A stretch of 64,000 bases of DNA from Syncephalis plumigaleata. Its lineage: Eukaryota; Zoopagomycota; Zoopagomycetes; Zoopagales; Piptocephalidaceae. The stretch covers positions 124,001 to 188,000 of the forward strand of contig JAIXMF010000011.1 of the NCBI GenBank assembly GCA_025201365.1, given 5' to 3'. The position numbers and the translations under genes were made by a program. The notes under the pieces were generated by a model, which had not been told where the DNA came from, ran no database searches, and was given only the letters and a program-made list of their open reading frames with translations. Positions 34,789 through 48,019 of this stretch are shown piece by piece; position 1 is the stretch's first letter; each line of letters starts with the position of its first letter.

Positions 34789-36172
34789 CAACCCTTGCTT
34801 ACCTGCTTACTTGCATGATTGATATGAATGTTATTAACATGAACAGAATTGATGCAATGAATCGCATACTCATTAGTTTAACAAGTCTAGTAAATAATTA
34901 ATGCATGCATCTATACATGCATAGACATGTGTATGTTTATATTTGTGATGAAATAGTAATGTTATAAGAGTATATTATATATTATTACAATCGCATTAAC
35001 TAAAGTGCCTTATGTTTCCTTCTCTATTTTACTGAGTTATATACATACCAGTTTGATTAGCTTGTCTCTTTATACAGCACATGTATACGCTTATGATCCC
35101 TTTTCGTAGAACTGCCTCATGGCTGTGATCGTCATTGTTGATCATTTCCATCTCCGCCTTTTTCTTCTTGCATCTAATGATGACATTCTCCTTTCCCCTG
35201 ATGACGCCTCATTCACCATCACCTGCTTACCGCCCACCACAACATATGCACACACACGCATACAAACACACATATCCTGTTAACCGCACCATCATCCATT
35301 GGAGCACACCCACACACACACACCCACAGCGCACCTTTCTTTTCTCCTCTGAATTTTCTATTCTTCCTCTTCCTCCTCTTCCTCTTCTTCCTTTCTGATA
35401 TACTCACTCCTCCTCCTCCTCCATATAGACCCCGATTCTGTTTATCAGCGGTGTGTCTAATATTGGTTCAAGTAGCTTGAGTGTGTGTTATTGCTAGTTC
35501 CATAGTGGATATTGGAACTATTATACACCTGGTAAGTAGGCATATAAAACAAGTAGAAGCAGTAGCAGTAGTAGTAAAAAGGAGTTGTCAACACAACGAT
35601 GAACAACTATAACAAGTATGTAGTATGTGTACCACTTGGTAATCCTTTCGTTGCCTAGTATACTACCACAAATTGATGGATACTATTAGATGACTTGCTT
35701 GTAGAAGAGTAGAGAAAGGCGAATATGTATGCATGCATATATTAGTAAAAGCTAATCATAACAATAACCATTTTATTCATAATCATATTAGTAGTAGTAG
35801 TAATAGTAGTAGTAATAGTAGTCGTGGTGCGACATCTTTTCATTCGATTCAAGTGATTTTGGACCTATCGCGTGCGTGTGTTTGTTTGTTTACTTCTCTC
35901 TCTCTCTTTCTCTTTCTTTATCTTTCTATCTTTATCTTTCTATCTCTCTCTGTGTGTGTGTCTATACAAACAGCAACGACCTTTGTAAAAGCAGTACTTT
36001 TTTGATCTTGCCACATCTCCTGATCTATTGTTATATCATTATTACAGCAACCACCATCTCCAAACTACCTCCACTACAACAACAACAACAACAACAATTA
36101 TCATATCACCAGAGACGGTAGTCAATTTGCTTGGCAACAACATTAGCGTGAGCAGATTTACACTTGCACATC
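34789..36172. other. Microsatellite-rich intergenic region
   Basis: No gene recognised in 1.4 kb. Contains a CA/ACAC-rich patch (about 35240-35330), TTCCTCCTCTTCC runs (about 35355-35420), AGTAGTAGTAAT triplets (about 35790-35825), a CTTT/CTCT tract (about 35895-35960) and ACAACAACA (about 36075-36096). The right part is probably the promoter and leader of the Rab gene. Confidence 0.5.
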
Positions 36173-37241
36173 ATGTCAATGCATTCGTCGTCATTGGAAG
36201 CGAAACTGGTCATTTTAGGATCACAAGGTAAGTAATAATGATTAATATAATAGCAATAGATAAGCATATACTCATCTACTCATCTACATAATGATTACTA
36301 TAGGTGTAGGAAAGACGTCATTGGTAATGCGTTACGTACAAAATACATTCTCACCTCATTCAGCCTCGACAATTGGTGCTTCGTTTCTTACACAACGCAT
36401 GTAAGTATATAATATAAGATTAGCAGTAGTAAATGAATGCATTCTAATGTATTTACTACTACTATTATTACTATCATGCAGATATATCGATGATTGTCGT
36501 GTAGTATTGCAAATCTGGGATACAGCTGGTCAAGAACGATTCCGTTCAATGGTAAGCTAACCGTATTGTTATCGCTGTTACTATCATTTATATATATATG
36601 GCATACCGACTAATTTACTATATCGTTACATGTTATGAATGGATAATATAGGCACCAATGTATTATCGTGGAGTAAGTAGAGTAGTATACATGTTTATTT
36701 GCTATTTGTATGTCATTTACTTATTACTCGTATCGTTCATTGCATTATGGCTATTAGGCAAGTGCTGCCATTCTAGTTTACGACATTACTTCCGAGAAGA
36801 GCTTCCAGGAAATTGGTAGCTGGGTCACCGAACTACAGCGTAATACGGGCGATATCGCCATTCACGTAGTGGGCAGTAAACTGGATCTAGCCGAGACTGA
36901 TCGACAAGTTTCGCGGGAACAGGCGGAAGCCTACGTTAAAGAGGCATTGGGATCACATCATCCCGTGCACGAAGTATCCGCAAAAGATGCCATTGGTAAA
37001 TATAGCACTATGTATAAATAGATAAATCTACGTAGCCAGCATGACTAATCGTAAAGGGTGCATTTAATTATGCCATTGACAATATCTTTTAGGTGTCGAT
37101 GAACTATTCCAAGATGTTACACGGGCGTTGCTGGAGAGCTCCTTTGAACATGACAAGCCTTTGGGCGATCGGCCGCAAGGTGACGTGCGTATCCGAGATG
37201 ATCGCGGTGATGCACCCGACCAAGCATGCTGCAATGTTTAA
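36173..37241 (+). CDS. Rab5/Rab22-like small GTPase
   Basis: Early-endosomal type Rab. Six exons (36173-36227, 36304-36400, 36482-36551, 36652-36672, 36758-36995, 37093-37241), the fourth only 21 nt and coding APMYYRG. G-box motifs: GSQGVGKTS (P-loop), STIGASF (switch I Thr), WDTAGQERFRSMAPMYYRG (switch II, Rab5-like), GSKLDL in place of the usual NKxD, and VSAKD in place of SAK. It ends ACCNV, a CCxx prenylation signal for geranylgeranyl attachment. The Ser in place of Asn in the NKxD box is as in Rab22/Rab31-like or fungal Ypt5-like proteins. It lies upstream of calmodulin on the same strand. Confidence 0.9.
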
Positions 37242-38036
37242 TTACACAGTTACTCGCTCCAATCTACTTACGGATGCCACCACCGTTGTCTCTTAGTGAA
37301 TAGCTGTACAATGCAGGACATTGGCGGTTGTTTTTGTGTTATTCGTTAGCATTACCGATTTCTTTCATATACAACACGTACGTGACATCAAGCATGTAAC
37401 AACAACAATAACAACATCAATATGATAGCCAAAAAAATTACAATATAATATGTCAACCAGTGAAATAGCACGCGTATCTTTTGTATTTATTGTTTTTACA
37501 TATCAAATGCAAACACTAGCATCATCTATAATGAGCCACTACATGTTTATATAATATTCAGTTCAGGATTGACTAAGCAACAACAACAACAACAACAACA
37601 ATAGTATCTATCCATTACTTCATGCAAGTTATCTTGTAGCATGACGACATCTTATGATCATAAGGGTATTTCAGCTCCACCCTATTTCTTTGTGTATCAC
37701 AGCCAATCAGTTAGCATGACGAAGCTATCCTTCATTTCCTTATTTGCCCTTTTTTTACTATCAGTTATTGAATCCGTATGTGTGCGCAATCATTCTACTC
37801 ACGCCTATACAAACACACACACACACACACAGAAATAGAAGCAGGTTTATGCTAACCACACACACACACACACACACACATTAATCGGTTGCCCTTTTTT
37901 TCTTTCCCGCTTTTCACCTGTCGTACATTATTCATATCACTTTCTCTTCTCTCTTCTCTTCTCTCTCTTATCCACACGCACATACGCACACTCACTCACT
38001 CACTCACCCAACTTACAACCTTCTATTTCTATTAAC
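37242..38036. other. Calmodulin upstream region with CA microsatellites
   Basis: No gene. Two CA runs (37812-37830 and about 37857-37880), CAACAACAA at about 37580-37602, a CTTCTCTCTTCTC tract (about 37945-37968) and CTCACTCACTCAC just before the start codon. Confidence 0.5.
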
Positions 38037-39057
<1,021 letters not shown>

Positions 39058-39441
39058 GTAACCGCTTGCATTCCATCAGGCATACTTTTCATTGGTATCC
39101 AGTCTCTCTATCTATAACAACAACACTCCTCCTCTATTCACATTTGCTTACGCGTATAAGGAAGATCAATTTTCAATTGGTATGCCACACAAGTGTAAAC
39201 ACTGTGTCTAGTACTTGTGCGTGACAACAATAAAATATTTGATTTTTGCGCACAATTAGGATTATTTACTAGCACTGTCGTTGTACTATGCTATATTATC
39301 CTCGACGACGATAACGCTGTCGATGTATTCGTCTAGTACATAGTAATGGTAAAAAAAGCGCAAAAAAATCGTAATGCAGGAGAAATGGCCGTTTTTTTGG
39401 ATCATATATACCATGGCAAAAATGCCCTCAATTTCAGCGAT

Positions 39442-39514
39442 GGGGGGCTAGCTCAAATGGTAGAGCGCTCGCTTAGCATGCGAGAGGCACCGGGATCGAC
39501 GCCCGGGTTCTCCA
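39442..39514 (+). tRNA. tRNA-Ala (anticodon AGC)
   Basis: 73 nt, no intron. Acceptor stem GGGGGGC pairs with GTTCTCC through three G-U pairs. The D arm is GCTC/GAGC and the anticodon arm CTCGC-TTAGCAT-GCGAG. The T arm contains the GGATCGACGCC region and ends GGGTTCTCC with discriminator A. A TTTT terminator follows at 39515-39518. This is the tRNA whose 3' end is complementary to the retrotransposon primer-binding site at 30920-30937. Confidence 0.96.
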
Positions 39515-39518
39515 TTTT
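39515..39518 (+). terminator. Pol III terminator of tRNA-Ala
   Basis: TTTT directly after the discriminator base. Confidence 0.6.
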
Positions 39519-39771
39519 GCTCCAATTTACACTTGGTGACTTGCTTTTTGATCTAGGTTATACGTATATGAAGCGGCAATAAGGTTACTATGCAATAAGA
39601 TGGAAATAAAGCGTATTTATTTTGTATATAGTCGTGTCTTCATGAATAGTATCGAGTAAGCTAAGGAAACATGTAGAACCAGCTAGTCTATCATTTACAA
39701 TTACACGTTATGCATTTAGCAACGGCAACATTCAATGTTGATGCGTTTATTAGGTAAACGTGCGTCGCGAT

Positions 39772-41305
39772 CTATTGGATTGACAAGCGTGCCATCTCAA
39801 CAGCAATGACACTGTTCTGCATCAAAAACTCGTCAACCGTTGGTCGTCTCGATGGTTTGATGGCTAGCATAGGTTTTATCAGATTGTATAAAGGTTTCGC
39901 GGCAGCATGGATCACTTTGTTTTTGGTCGGGATAGGTACTTCAAACGGCTCCTTTTCGTATTCAATGGGAGTAGCTGCTTTGACCGGCTTCTTTCCACGG
40001 TTAGATGAAGTGCTTCCTAGGGCCGACTTCTTCAACCCTTTGCCTAGCATTACACCTTCAAATGAGCCGGAATCGGAATCGTCGTCCAGGTAGTATAGAA
40101 CGTTGTCCATAATGAATTCGTCTATATTCGTATGGTCCAGTCCATAGGCTCTCGCCACTGCCTCGTATGGCGTTAAACCAAATAGTGCATAATAGAACAC
40201 AGCACCGACTTGCCAGATCGTGGTTTTGAATAAATCATGATCTCTCTCGACTATTACTTCAAAAGGCATGAAGCTCTGCATGCCAAGTGTACTTGATGAT
40301 ATCAACGGTGCATCTTTCTTCATATTAGACCTGAAGCATATGCTGCAATCGAGATCGATCAGTGTTGCCTTAAGCCTTCCGCCTGCATATCCCGATACCA
40401 TAATATCTATCATGTGTGTGTGTGTATCGATGTTAGCTACCGTTATCTTTGTTGTAGCGAATAACTTACTATTAGGTTGAATATCTCCGTGGATAACACC
40501 AATTCTAGTAAGGAATTTTATGCCTATATGATTGGAATTAGTACACGCTACCATTCTACGTAGGATGCACCCACCTTTGAGTACGTCAAACATTAGCAGT
40601 GTAAGCTTAGTCGTTTTAGCTTTATCTTTGGCAATTAAGTTGATGTACTTTTTCAAAGTTGTACCCGGGATATAGTCGATCATAAAGCATCGACCTTTTG
40701 GTGGTAGGTTGGACACTTGTTTAGTAAGGGGAGATCCAGCCCGTACACTTGAGAATGAGCTCCCACTTGTAACCGAAGAACTACGACCGCTAATGCTTGT
40801 GCCTGTATTTACGGGAATATAGAATGCTTTCTTGAAGACGGCAACATGCTCGGATCCTTCGTTCTTCTTTGGATCTTTCCTGCCATTTTCAACTTTCTAA
40901 TAGGATGCTAGTTTTAGCCAGCTAATACCGTTTTCATTAGGCTGATGTTAATTTACCTTGAAAGTCTTCTCTTCCATTTCAACAAAGGCCGAGATAGCCC
41001 TGGTAAGCTCGGAACACTTGAGTATAATGTCTTTCCCCTCAAACTCTGCCTTTCCTATGATGGAATCCGGTCCAACACCCATGACTTCCTTGATTACAAG
41101 CGTTTGCTTTTTATAAATGTTTTGCTCCCCAACATGAAACCTTAGCCTATTGATCATATAGCTTGGATCTAGGTGCCTTACGTTAGCATAGGAGAAATAG
41201 CTATTACATGTACATACCATGATCGGCTCCAAAGTTAATCGGTGTCGCTGAAGTAGTGTGTGCAAGTAAAAGCACCGACAAAATACTTGAGAACGCGAGT
41301 TTCAT
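39772..41305 (-). CDS. Kinase-like protein with N-terminal signal peptide
   Basis: Exons 41218-41305, 40957-41168 and 39772-40896 on the minus strand join in phase to 474 residues; the 49-nt first intron has a CTAAC branch site. Exon 1 encodes a signal peptide (MKLAFSSILSVLLLAHTTSA). A protein-kinase fold follows: Lys in GKDIILKCSE (about residue 78), hinge-like FMIDYIPGTTLKKYI, catalytic loop IHGDIQPNSKLF (about 237-248), metal-binding DLD in TLIDLDCSI (DFG position), SFMPFEV in place of APE, and WQVGAVFYYALFGLTPYEAV. The key Lys and both Asp are present, so activity is plausible. The glycine loop is weak. A 30-residue Ser-rich linker precedes the hinge. It might be secreted, luminal or anchored; no family name is certain. 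Confidence 0.75.
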
Positions 41306-41429
41306 GATGCTCGTTGGAGATACGTCACGCTTAGCTGATGAGGGTGGTGATTCGTAAACAGTAAGTGATAATTCTAAAGATAAATTTGTTTCGTATAGTA
41401 AAAGTGGAGTGAAGTTGAGTGATATAGTA

Positions 41430-41712
41430 TTTACCTTCATCGTCGAGTACAACTGCTCTATTTATTCTGTTCGATACGTTAGTCGTACTATACACAAGGA
41501 ATATCTTAATATGGTCTATTTGCTTTTTCGTATCTCCGAACCACATGGCCATCGTTGTGGCTGTCCACATTCGGTGGCAATATTCCTTGTATGACCATAG
41601 GCATGTTGTTTCATACGCTCGTTCTACGATCGAGGTATACATGATATCAAGAGCGGAGTCTAACATGACGATAAAATTGTTGTATGGTCGAGATAGATCC
41701 ACATTGAATCCT
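41430..41712 (-). CDS. Unrecognised exon, fragment upstream of the kinase-like gene
   Basis: About 94 coding-like residues follow an acceptor (TTTGTAG at about 41713-41719): NVDLSRPYNNFIVMLDSALD, then WSYKEYCHRMWTATTMAMWF and a terminal RAVVLDDEG at a possible donor (GTAAAT, about 41435). The composition (Trp, Cys, His) is unlike random frames. A possible first exon lies near 41840 (MLLVLDK) but its donor is weak. If the downstream intron is spliced at TTTAG (about 41377), the frame continues into that of the kinase signal peptide, so it could be either a separate small gene or an upstream exon. Unknown function. Confidence 0.35.
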
Positions 41713-41719
41713 CTACAAA

Positions 41720-42472
41720 TGGATACAACTATTATGTATAGTTACGAGGCCATCGATCATTTGAGGTAAGCTGCCACGCGAACTTGCTACCAGCACCTTT
41801 TATCTAGTACCAAAAGCATTTTTCTTTTGAACTAATATATCACATAATACTAAAATAGATTTTTTATTTTTCTATGCATCTCAATGATTGGTCGCTACTT
41901 ACTAAATTGGATCCAAGTAAACTCAACCTTTACTAGTTTCCCTTTTTACTGACTTCTCTATGGAATTTTTATGACAAGCATGAATCCGATAGGTGTATCG
42001 ATCTAATATTCAACCACAACAGCAACAACGCATCAGCATCAACCTGATAATAATTTACGTTCAAATAATCACGATAAACTAGTGTATTTATAATGGAGAA
42101 TAGTAAAAACAAAACTATTTATAATAATGTTTCCCTCTCTCTCTGTATGTATGTGTGCGTGTGTGTATGTACGTGTATGGCTTGTGACGTGTTACTGTGA
42201 TGTAGTTTCGAAGGAGAAAAACATATGTATATTTTAAATAATATCAACACGCATTTAATCGTGTCTTAAGATGCAGTAAACACGCCCATTATGTAGTGAC
42301 CATTTGTTACAGGGCTGTTGCGGTAATCGACGATAATAAGATTAGGATGGATAACAACGCACGATCGACAAAATGATACTTATTCGATAATTCATACAGT
42401 TGCGTGGTTGTCCTGATATATGTATATATATATATTCGTTGTAAGAAGTATACGCCTATTACGCTGTCATTA
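41720..42472. other. Intergenic region, nothing recognised
   Basis: AT-rich, with a GT-rich stretch (about 42140-42180) and TATATATAT at about 42421-42434. No gene signal seen. Confidence 0.4.
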
Positions 42473-44013
42473 CTAGGCCATATCCTGGATTTGCTTGATC
42501 AAAAATGCCTTTTCACTGTTGAATTGATCGTCATCTGGTATAATAAGTCGTATACAATGATCGGTAAATAAGAACAATTATAGTAGTGCGCATTATCACT
42601 TACCAGTACGATCGTTGTGGAAGTTGCCGAGGAAAGTAATGAGTTTCTCTCGATTCTTTCGTAGAATATCGGATACTGGTCGATTCTTGTTGGGATTGGC
42701 GACAAACACCTTAAATACGTGGAATGCTTCGAATTGAATGTTCCTACTCTTGTCGCGTAATAGATTCATCATCAGTTTTAGATTGTCCGGATTACTAATG
42801 TACTTTGTCATGACATTGAAATTGGCACGGTCCAGTAGAATCTCTCCTAGTAACTGTATAATTGCGTAAGCAATAGGGCAATAGGGCAATAGGGCAATAG
42901 GGCAATTGCAAATAGGAATATACCCACCTTGATGGATTGTCGTTTGGTCACATAGTTTTCCGAATTCAGTAAAACCGTATAACGTTCAAAGAACTAGACG
43001 GATTAATGTCAGCACAATTGCAATGGTCGTCTAATACCAATATGACAATGTCTACTTACTGTGTCATAGTTTTCTTGTAGGAAAACAGCCACTTGCGCTT
43101 TATGTCTAGTAAGTAATTCCTAATATTACCGACCAGTGTAATCTGTTAATTAAATATGCAAATCATAGTGTATACAATAGTACTCACCCTAAACGTGGCG
43201 AAAGCATCACTGGCCACGTCAAATGAGCCAACTTCGACGTAGTCAAAGTATTGGTAGAATTTCGGCGAGAGTAGCAATATACGCGCTAATGGCTCATGGC
43301 GTGCACACTCCCGTAGGATCATACCACAACTAAGAGCAATTTCCTGATTTTCATAGCTAACCAAACAGTAAATACAATGCAATGGGAACAAGGATAAATG
43401 GTTGGTATGATAATTTACCCTAATTGTAGTGAAAATAGAATATCTTCACTGCGAGCCAAATAGTCCACGGTCGGGTAGCGTGTGCCTACTTGTCGACGCA
43501 ATAGATTGTTGAATATTTGTGCTACGTCTTTCTTTGCCTTTTTATGTATATATATAAGACATGAATTAGATTGATTGCATCTCAATGAATACAAGGATTG
43601 TTTCGTACCTCAAATTCTAGCAGAGCCATATGTTTAACCAACAAGCCAAGTATATCATTGCTATAGATTTCCTGTGACAGCTGAGCAATCAACTCGGGAG
43701 AAGGATCGTTATCTAGAGTGTAGTAAATAGTATGACGCATCATTAGCTTATCAATGTAGTTATTGCACTAAAGAAAACTAACTAACTAGCTACCTACCAC
43801 CATCGCCATAGAGAATGATTTTCATGGCAGCAAGACTTTTTGAGATATCCTCTGCCGGCTATAGCGGTTCTTGTTAATAAGCGTGACTGAATAGACCAAG
43901 TACTGGCAAATACTTACTTTCTTGTCGGATGGTGTTAGTCGATTGATGGCATCTTTGACTATTTTTACTAGTTCCTGAGGTGATTTTGTTTTATTCTTAA
44001 AGAAAATGTTCAT
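42473..44013 (-). CDS. HYM1: MO25/Hym1 family scaffold protein
   Basis: Armadillo-like scaffold that activates Ste20/GCK-type kinases (LKB1-STRAD in animals, the RAM/MOR pathway in fungi). Minus-strand exons from ATG at 44013 read [40 protein letters not shown]-type sequence (about 43430-43510), [44 protein letters not shown] before [40 protein letters not shown] and [20 protein letters not shown], ending [16 protein letters not shown]. This is full family length and very conserved. One intron contains four tandem CAATAGGG units (42871-42902). Confidence 0.93.
42871..42902 (-). repeat. Tandem octamer in a HYM1 intron
   Basis: Four perfect CAATAGGG units followed by CAATTGC. On the HYM1 sense strand this reads ATTGCCCTATTGCCCTATTG, which holds the ATTGCCCTA core also found upstream of IST1, UBC13 and the SDS3-like gene. 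Confidence 0.7.
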
Positions 44014-44713
44014 GGTGATGTACTAGTAGCCTTGAGGCAATACAAAGCAAACAGTCAAGTGGATGGCTAAAGCGAGAGAGAGAGAGAGAAGGAGAGAAGG
44101 AGAGAAAAGAAAGGTAAGAAAAAGAAGATAGGAAGACAAGTAAGAAAATGAGAAGTGATGAGCGTAGGCAAAAGATGACGCAGGAGTCTTGAAATGTGTG
44201 ATAGTATCAGCTAGGATGGTTGCTGAGGTGCGAGAACAAGAAGAGCAACAGCAACAGCACTAGTAGCAACAATAACAAGACAATGAAAGTAGAGAAGAGC
44301 TAGGTGTGGAGGAGAAGAGGAAGAGGAGGAGGAGGAGGAATACGCTTAGGTATACTTATGAAAACAGAGTTACAATGTGCTCTTTACGTTAATTGCTCTA
44401 TCGGATATAAACACCATTACAGACATATACATTGTCGTCATCGCCGAATATCGCCTTTATTTTTACGATGTTCAATGAGACAATATATTAAAAATGGAAG
44501 GCGAATTATACAAGTTATGCCCTATTGATCACAAGACGTAGGATCACACACACACACACACACACACATCCATGTCGCATGACCACTCACTGTTACGCAT
44601 TTATTTCCAGCTATTGTCGTTTCATTCCATTCCAGTTCTATTTCAAAGGCCACACCACAACCACTTACTTAGTGCAACTTTTATTACTTGATTGAGTTTC
44701 TCTTTCATTCACA
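44014..44713. promoter_or_regulatory. Divergent promoter region of HYM1 and the TPR gene
   Basis: No gene. GA-rich tract (about 44078-44125; a CT tract on the HYM1 sense strand), GGAGGAGGAGG (about 44320-44340) and a CA run (about 44546-44567). Confidence 0.4.
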
Positions 44714-45657
44714 ATGAATATTGACGAGAAGATTGCTCAAGCGGAAGCGTTAAAGAATAAAGGAAATACGTGTTTTAAACAAGATGATCGCAAGGAAGGT
44801 AAGTAGATTGCTCCTACTAGTTGTCTAGACTATTTCGCTTATTCAATCAATATGTATACAATAATAATAATAACGCATGGAGTAGCACTTCGTCATTATC
44901 ACGAGGTATGTATTGATGGCTAGCAAACAAACACACACACACATATATATATATACATATGTACACGTATAGCTTGTATTACCTCTTTGATAGCTGACGG
45001 ATAGAACTAGGCTATCATGTATATACATGGTTTAAACATGTCACAAAACAACTTTATTCCAACAAGAGCTAGTGATGTGGCTATTACAGAGGAGCAAAAG
45101 ATTGCCGTGGATAGTTTAATGACAAGTATTTATGGAAACATCGCAGGTAATTACATTGTACTCCGAGTGAATAATAATCATCATTGTGGCACATTATTAC
45201 TCCTATTAATTGTTACATCTACGCCATTGATTAGCTTGTCATTTAAAGGATAGCAATTGGCAACAAGTGATCAAATACAGCAGTAAAGTGTGTATTCTAA
45301 TAAGTCAAAATGAATATGAAGCAGATGTACTAAATAGATAGTAAATAACTATTAGGCACTAGAGAAGGATGTAGAGAACCTTAAGGCACGTATCCGACGA
45401 GTGAACGCCCAACTATCTATCGGTGCATTGGACAAGGCAGCGGACGATCTTGCCATACTGTTGGATAAACACGCTGAAGGTAGATGACACGCGTGATGTG
45501 TAATGTATTGTGTATGAGTTGGCATACTAACGTAGAATGGTCTATGATGATATTAGATGCTGATGTTGTATATCAGCGTAAACGATGGCAACGACTTACA
45601 TCGGAAGCGGAGGCACGACAACGAGCCGAGTTTGCTGGCATGTTTGATCGCAAATAA
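44714..45657 (+). CDS. TPR co-chaperone-like protein
   Basis: Small tetratricopeptide protein. Exons read MNIDEKIAQAEALKNKGNTC (TPR 1 start), ALRHYHE, AIMYIHGLNMSQNNFIPTRA with ITEEQKIAVDSLMTSIYGNI, ACHLKDSNWQQVIKYSSK (TPR 2), ALEKDVENLKARIRRVNAQL with SIGALDKAADDLAILL (TPR 3) and a charged tail ending AEFAGMFDRK. The order and spacing resemble the TPR end of immunophilins or TTC9-type proteins, which bind the Hsp70/Hsp90 C-terminus. No PPIase domain is present. Several exons are very short (20 to 60 nt). Confidence 0.75.
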
Positions 45658-46063
45658 GAGTTAATAAAAAGAAAGGATAACATTTCCACGCATGATTTAG
45701 TTAATCGGTGCGCATATCATGTAAGCGTATTAGCGTATTAGCGTATTCGTTCTAATAGTATGTAGATCGATCAATCAATAAAATAAATAATATGTCTTAC
45801 TAATTGGCCAACTTGTACTATATTGTACCATATTATATATTGATGTAATGTATCGCGGTGTTGCTACATGATTAGCATGGTTGCTGATTGAGGAAAACGT
45901 GGCATTTTTGGTGGACGTGCTTATCACCTATGGGACAGCTCTGAATTGCCTTTCTTTTTTCGCATTTTACCGCTTGTTTCCTTATCACCAGTCCAGTACA
46001 TTCTATTTGTCTATTTCTCTATCTATCTATCTTTCTCTTTATTTATTACTTGGTAAAATAGGT

Positions 46064-47172
46064 ATGGCCACGTCATGGCCTTGGGAAGAGCATACGCTAT
46101 GGATGGCTGATAGTTGTATGGAGATTGACGATCGACCACGTCTATCCACTGTTAATTCTACGGCAACAGCTGGTGGTAGTGATCCTTGTTCGGCAACAAC
46201 CAACGCAACTACTAGCAGTACTAGTGCTAACACTAGGAGTAGAAAACGAATGCGTGACACTGCTACCTATGACAATGTCGTCGATTTCGATATGAGTATG
46301 GGCGAGAGCGATACGACTAGCGTGGACCCTAGTGCGGGATCTGTTGACGTTGTTATGGCACGTCCCGCGCTAAAGCGTAGAAGACGCTTGCAACTGGACT
46401 GTCTATCAAACTCAGTGGAGGATGCCCTTTCAGAATCAGAGTAAGTTGAACTGTTCCAATAATACATACGGCTAGTATCTCCTCTTTACGCGTATACTCA
46501 TCCATATTGCTTAGGCCACAACTATCTTCGGCCCCGTCATCGGAACCTGCAACACCATCCGACTGGCCCGAGCCCTTACCATCACCTTCTACGATGACAA
46601 TGCTAGAATCGATGCCACTCCAATCTTCTAATCATAATACTAATACTTATGTTAATGATATTAGTAATAGCAGTGGCAGTAGTAGCAATAGTTATCCGAC
46701 AATGGCAGCCATCCTCTATCCTCATGAGGAGTCAATGCGTCACGAAGTGATCGTGTCCAATTCAATGCACAACTCATCTCATGATGATCCACTGCTTCAC
46801 GTATGGGAGTCACAAACCCTAGCATCTGAGCTGGATGCGGCGGCTCAACTAGCCTGGCGTCAAGTCTACGCGTCATCAAATCGTATTCTACATGATGCTC
46901 ATTGGACTCGTCGACATCGATTACAACCAAATGTGAATATCTCTGATGTATCATCTAATCATCATTTATCTGCTTTAACTGCTACTGCTGCTACTGCTGC
47001 TGATAGTAGTGGTCATTCCATACATACTAACACCACCGCGATCATTAACTCACCATTGTCATCTACATCCAGTACAGAGACGATACCTACACTGACTGTC
47101 GATTCTTCCCCTTATGCATCATTCAATGCCATGCTAGCTCAACTACATCGTGCACGTGAGCAACGACACTAG
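46064..47172 (+). CDS. Hypothetical Ser/Thr/Asn-rich nuclear-type protein, 344 residues
   Basis: Exons 46064-46440 and 46515-47172 join in phase. It starts MATSWPWEEHTLWMADSCME, carries two basic patches that could be nuclear signals (RSRKRMRD, and ALKRRRRLQ), an acidic-serine stretch (DALSESE), and long Asn/Ser/Thr runs. Near the end lie LASELDAAAQLAWRQVYASS and a short final helix (MLAQLHRAREQRH). No domain recognised. The frame is open further upstream to 45881, but an intron-like sequence (AAAATAG) precedes the chosen ATG. Confidence 0.6.
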
Positions 47173-47421
47173 CTGTTTTCTTCTTCTTCTTCTACTCTTC
47201 CATATTGTGATCCAAGCATATTCTTATTTGTTCTTACCCGTTACTTTACTATCCTTATCCTTATTCTTTTGCGTCAGTATATCTAAATAGGCTACCTTAG
47301 ACTATACGCACCACTATTTGTTGAATTGTTTAAAGCATACGTTACAATAATCAATGAATTGTAATAGATATCTCAGTATTGGAATGTAATGATACTTTAT
47401 TCGTGTTGTCTGTGTCTCCAC

Positions 47422-47731
47422 CTATTTCTCTTCGTCTAGTTCTTTCCATAATTCCTGTATACGCTTTCTACGCTTCCTTGCCTCTTCTGTATTGGATGCT
47501 TGATTCCGACCAAACTACACGAATAAACATGTTGGCATGAGGAACATTTAACGCGGCTATACATTGAATGACTCCACTTACCTCTGCTGACAAGCATGCA
47601 TTCAACGAGTCTTTCAGTCCACTACACTCGTTGGTTAGCTTTGACCATAGTCCACGAGCATGGCACTCTTCCAACTGCCGAATGAGATCGGCACAGTCGG
47701 GATTCTTGTGTTCGTATACGTGTGGATGCAT
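47422..47731 (-). CDS. CMC2: COX assembly mitochondrial protein 2 (Cmc2)
   Basis: Twin-CX9C-type protein of the intermembrane space that helps cytochrome oxidase assembly. Exons 47582-47731 and 47422-47514 give 80 residues. MHPHVYEHKNPDCADLIRQL starts as in relatives (MHPQLSPH), followed by EECHARGLWSKLTNECSGLK and a NACLSAE end, so the cysteine pattern C-x9-C, C-x9-C (DC..ECH, NEC..ACL) is present. The basic tail is ARKRRKRIQELWKELDEEK. I chose the internal ATG because the 20 residues before it in the open frame match nothing in the family. Confidence 0.9.
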
Positions 47732-48019
47732 AGGAGGGAAGAGAAGTAAGTAAAATGAAGATGTGAAATTAAACGGATAACCCTCAAGCATTACATTTTA
47801 TCCGCTGAGATGTATCCCTAAACGTTCCGATTGATTTATTCCAGAAGCCTTTCACTATTTCTTCATTTATTATAATACACATGTAGAATAAAGCGATACT
47901 ATCTAATGCTATTATGATAGAGTCATATTACATGGATTGTAGCTGCTTTTGATGCTTGTTTGTTAACATAATAGTTTAATTAATTAGCTAATTAGTTAGT
48001 CAGCTTGCTAATCGATTAT
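47732..48019. other. Short region between CMC2 start and UBC13 end
   Basis: Nothing seen beyond AT-rich sequence with AATTAATTAGCTAATTAG palindromes near 47978-47996. Confidence 0.35.

Noticed and set aside
34789-36121. Several frames rich in Ser/Leu/Phe
   Set aside because: They are translations of CT, CA and AGT microsatellites, not genes.
42871-42902. CAATAGGG tandem as a telomere-like repeat or CRISPR-like array
   Set aside because: Only four units with no spacers, inside an intron; an ordinary microsatellite apart from its shared core motif.
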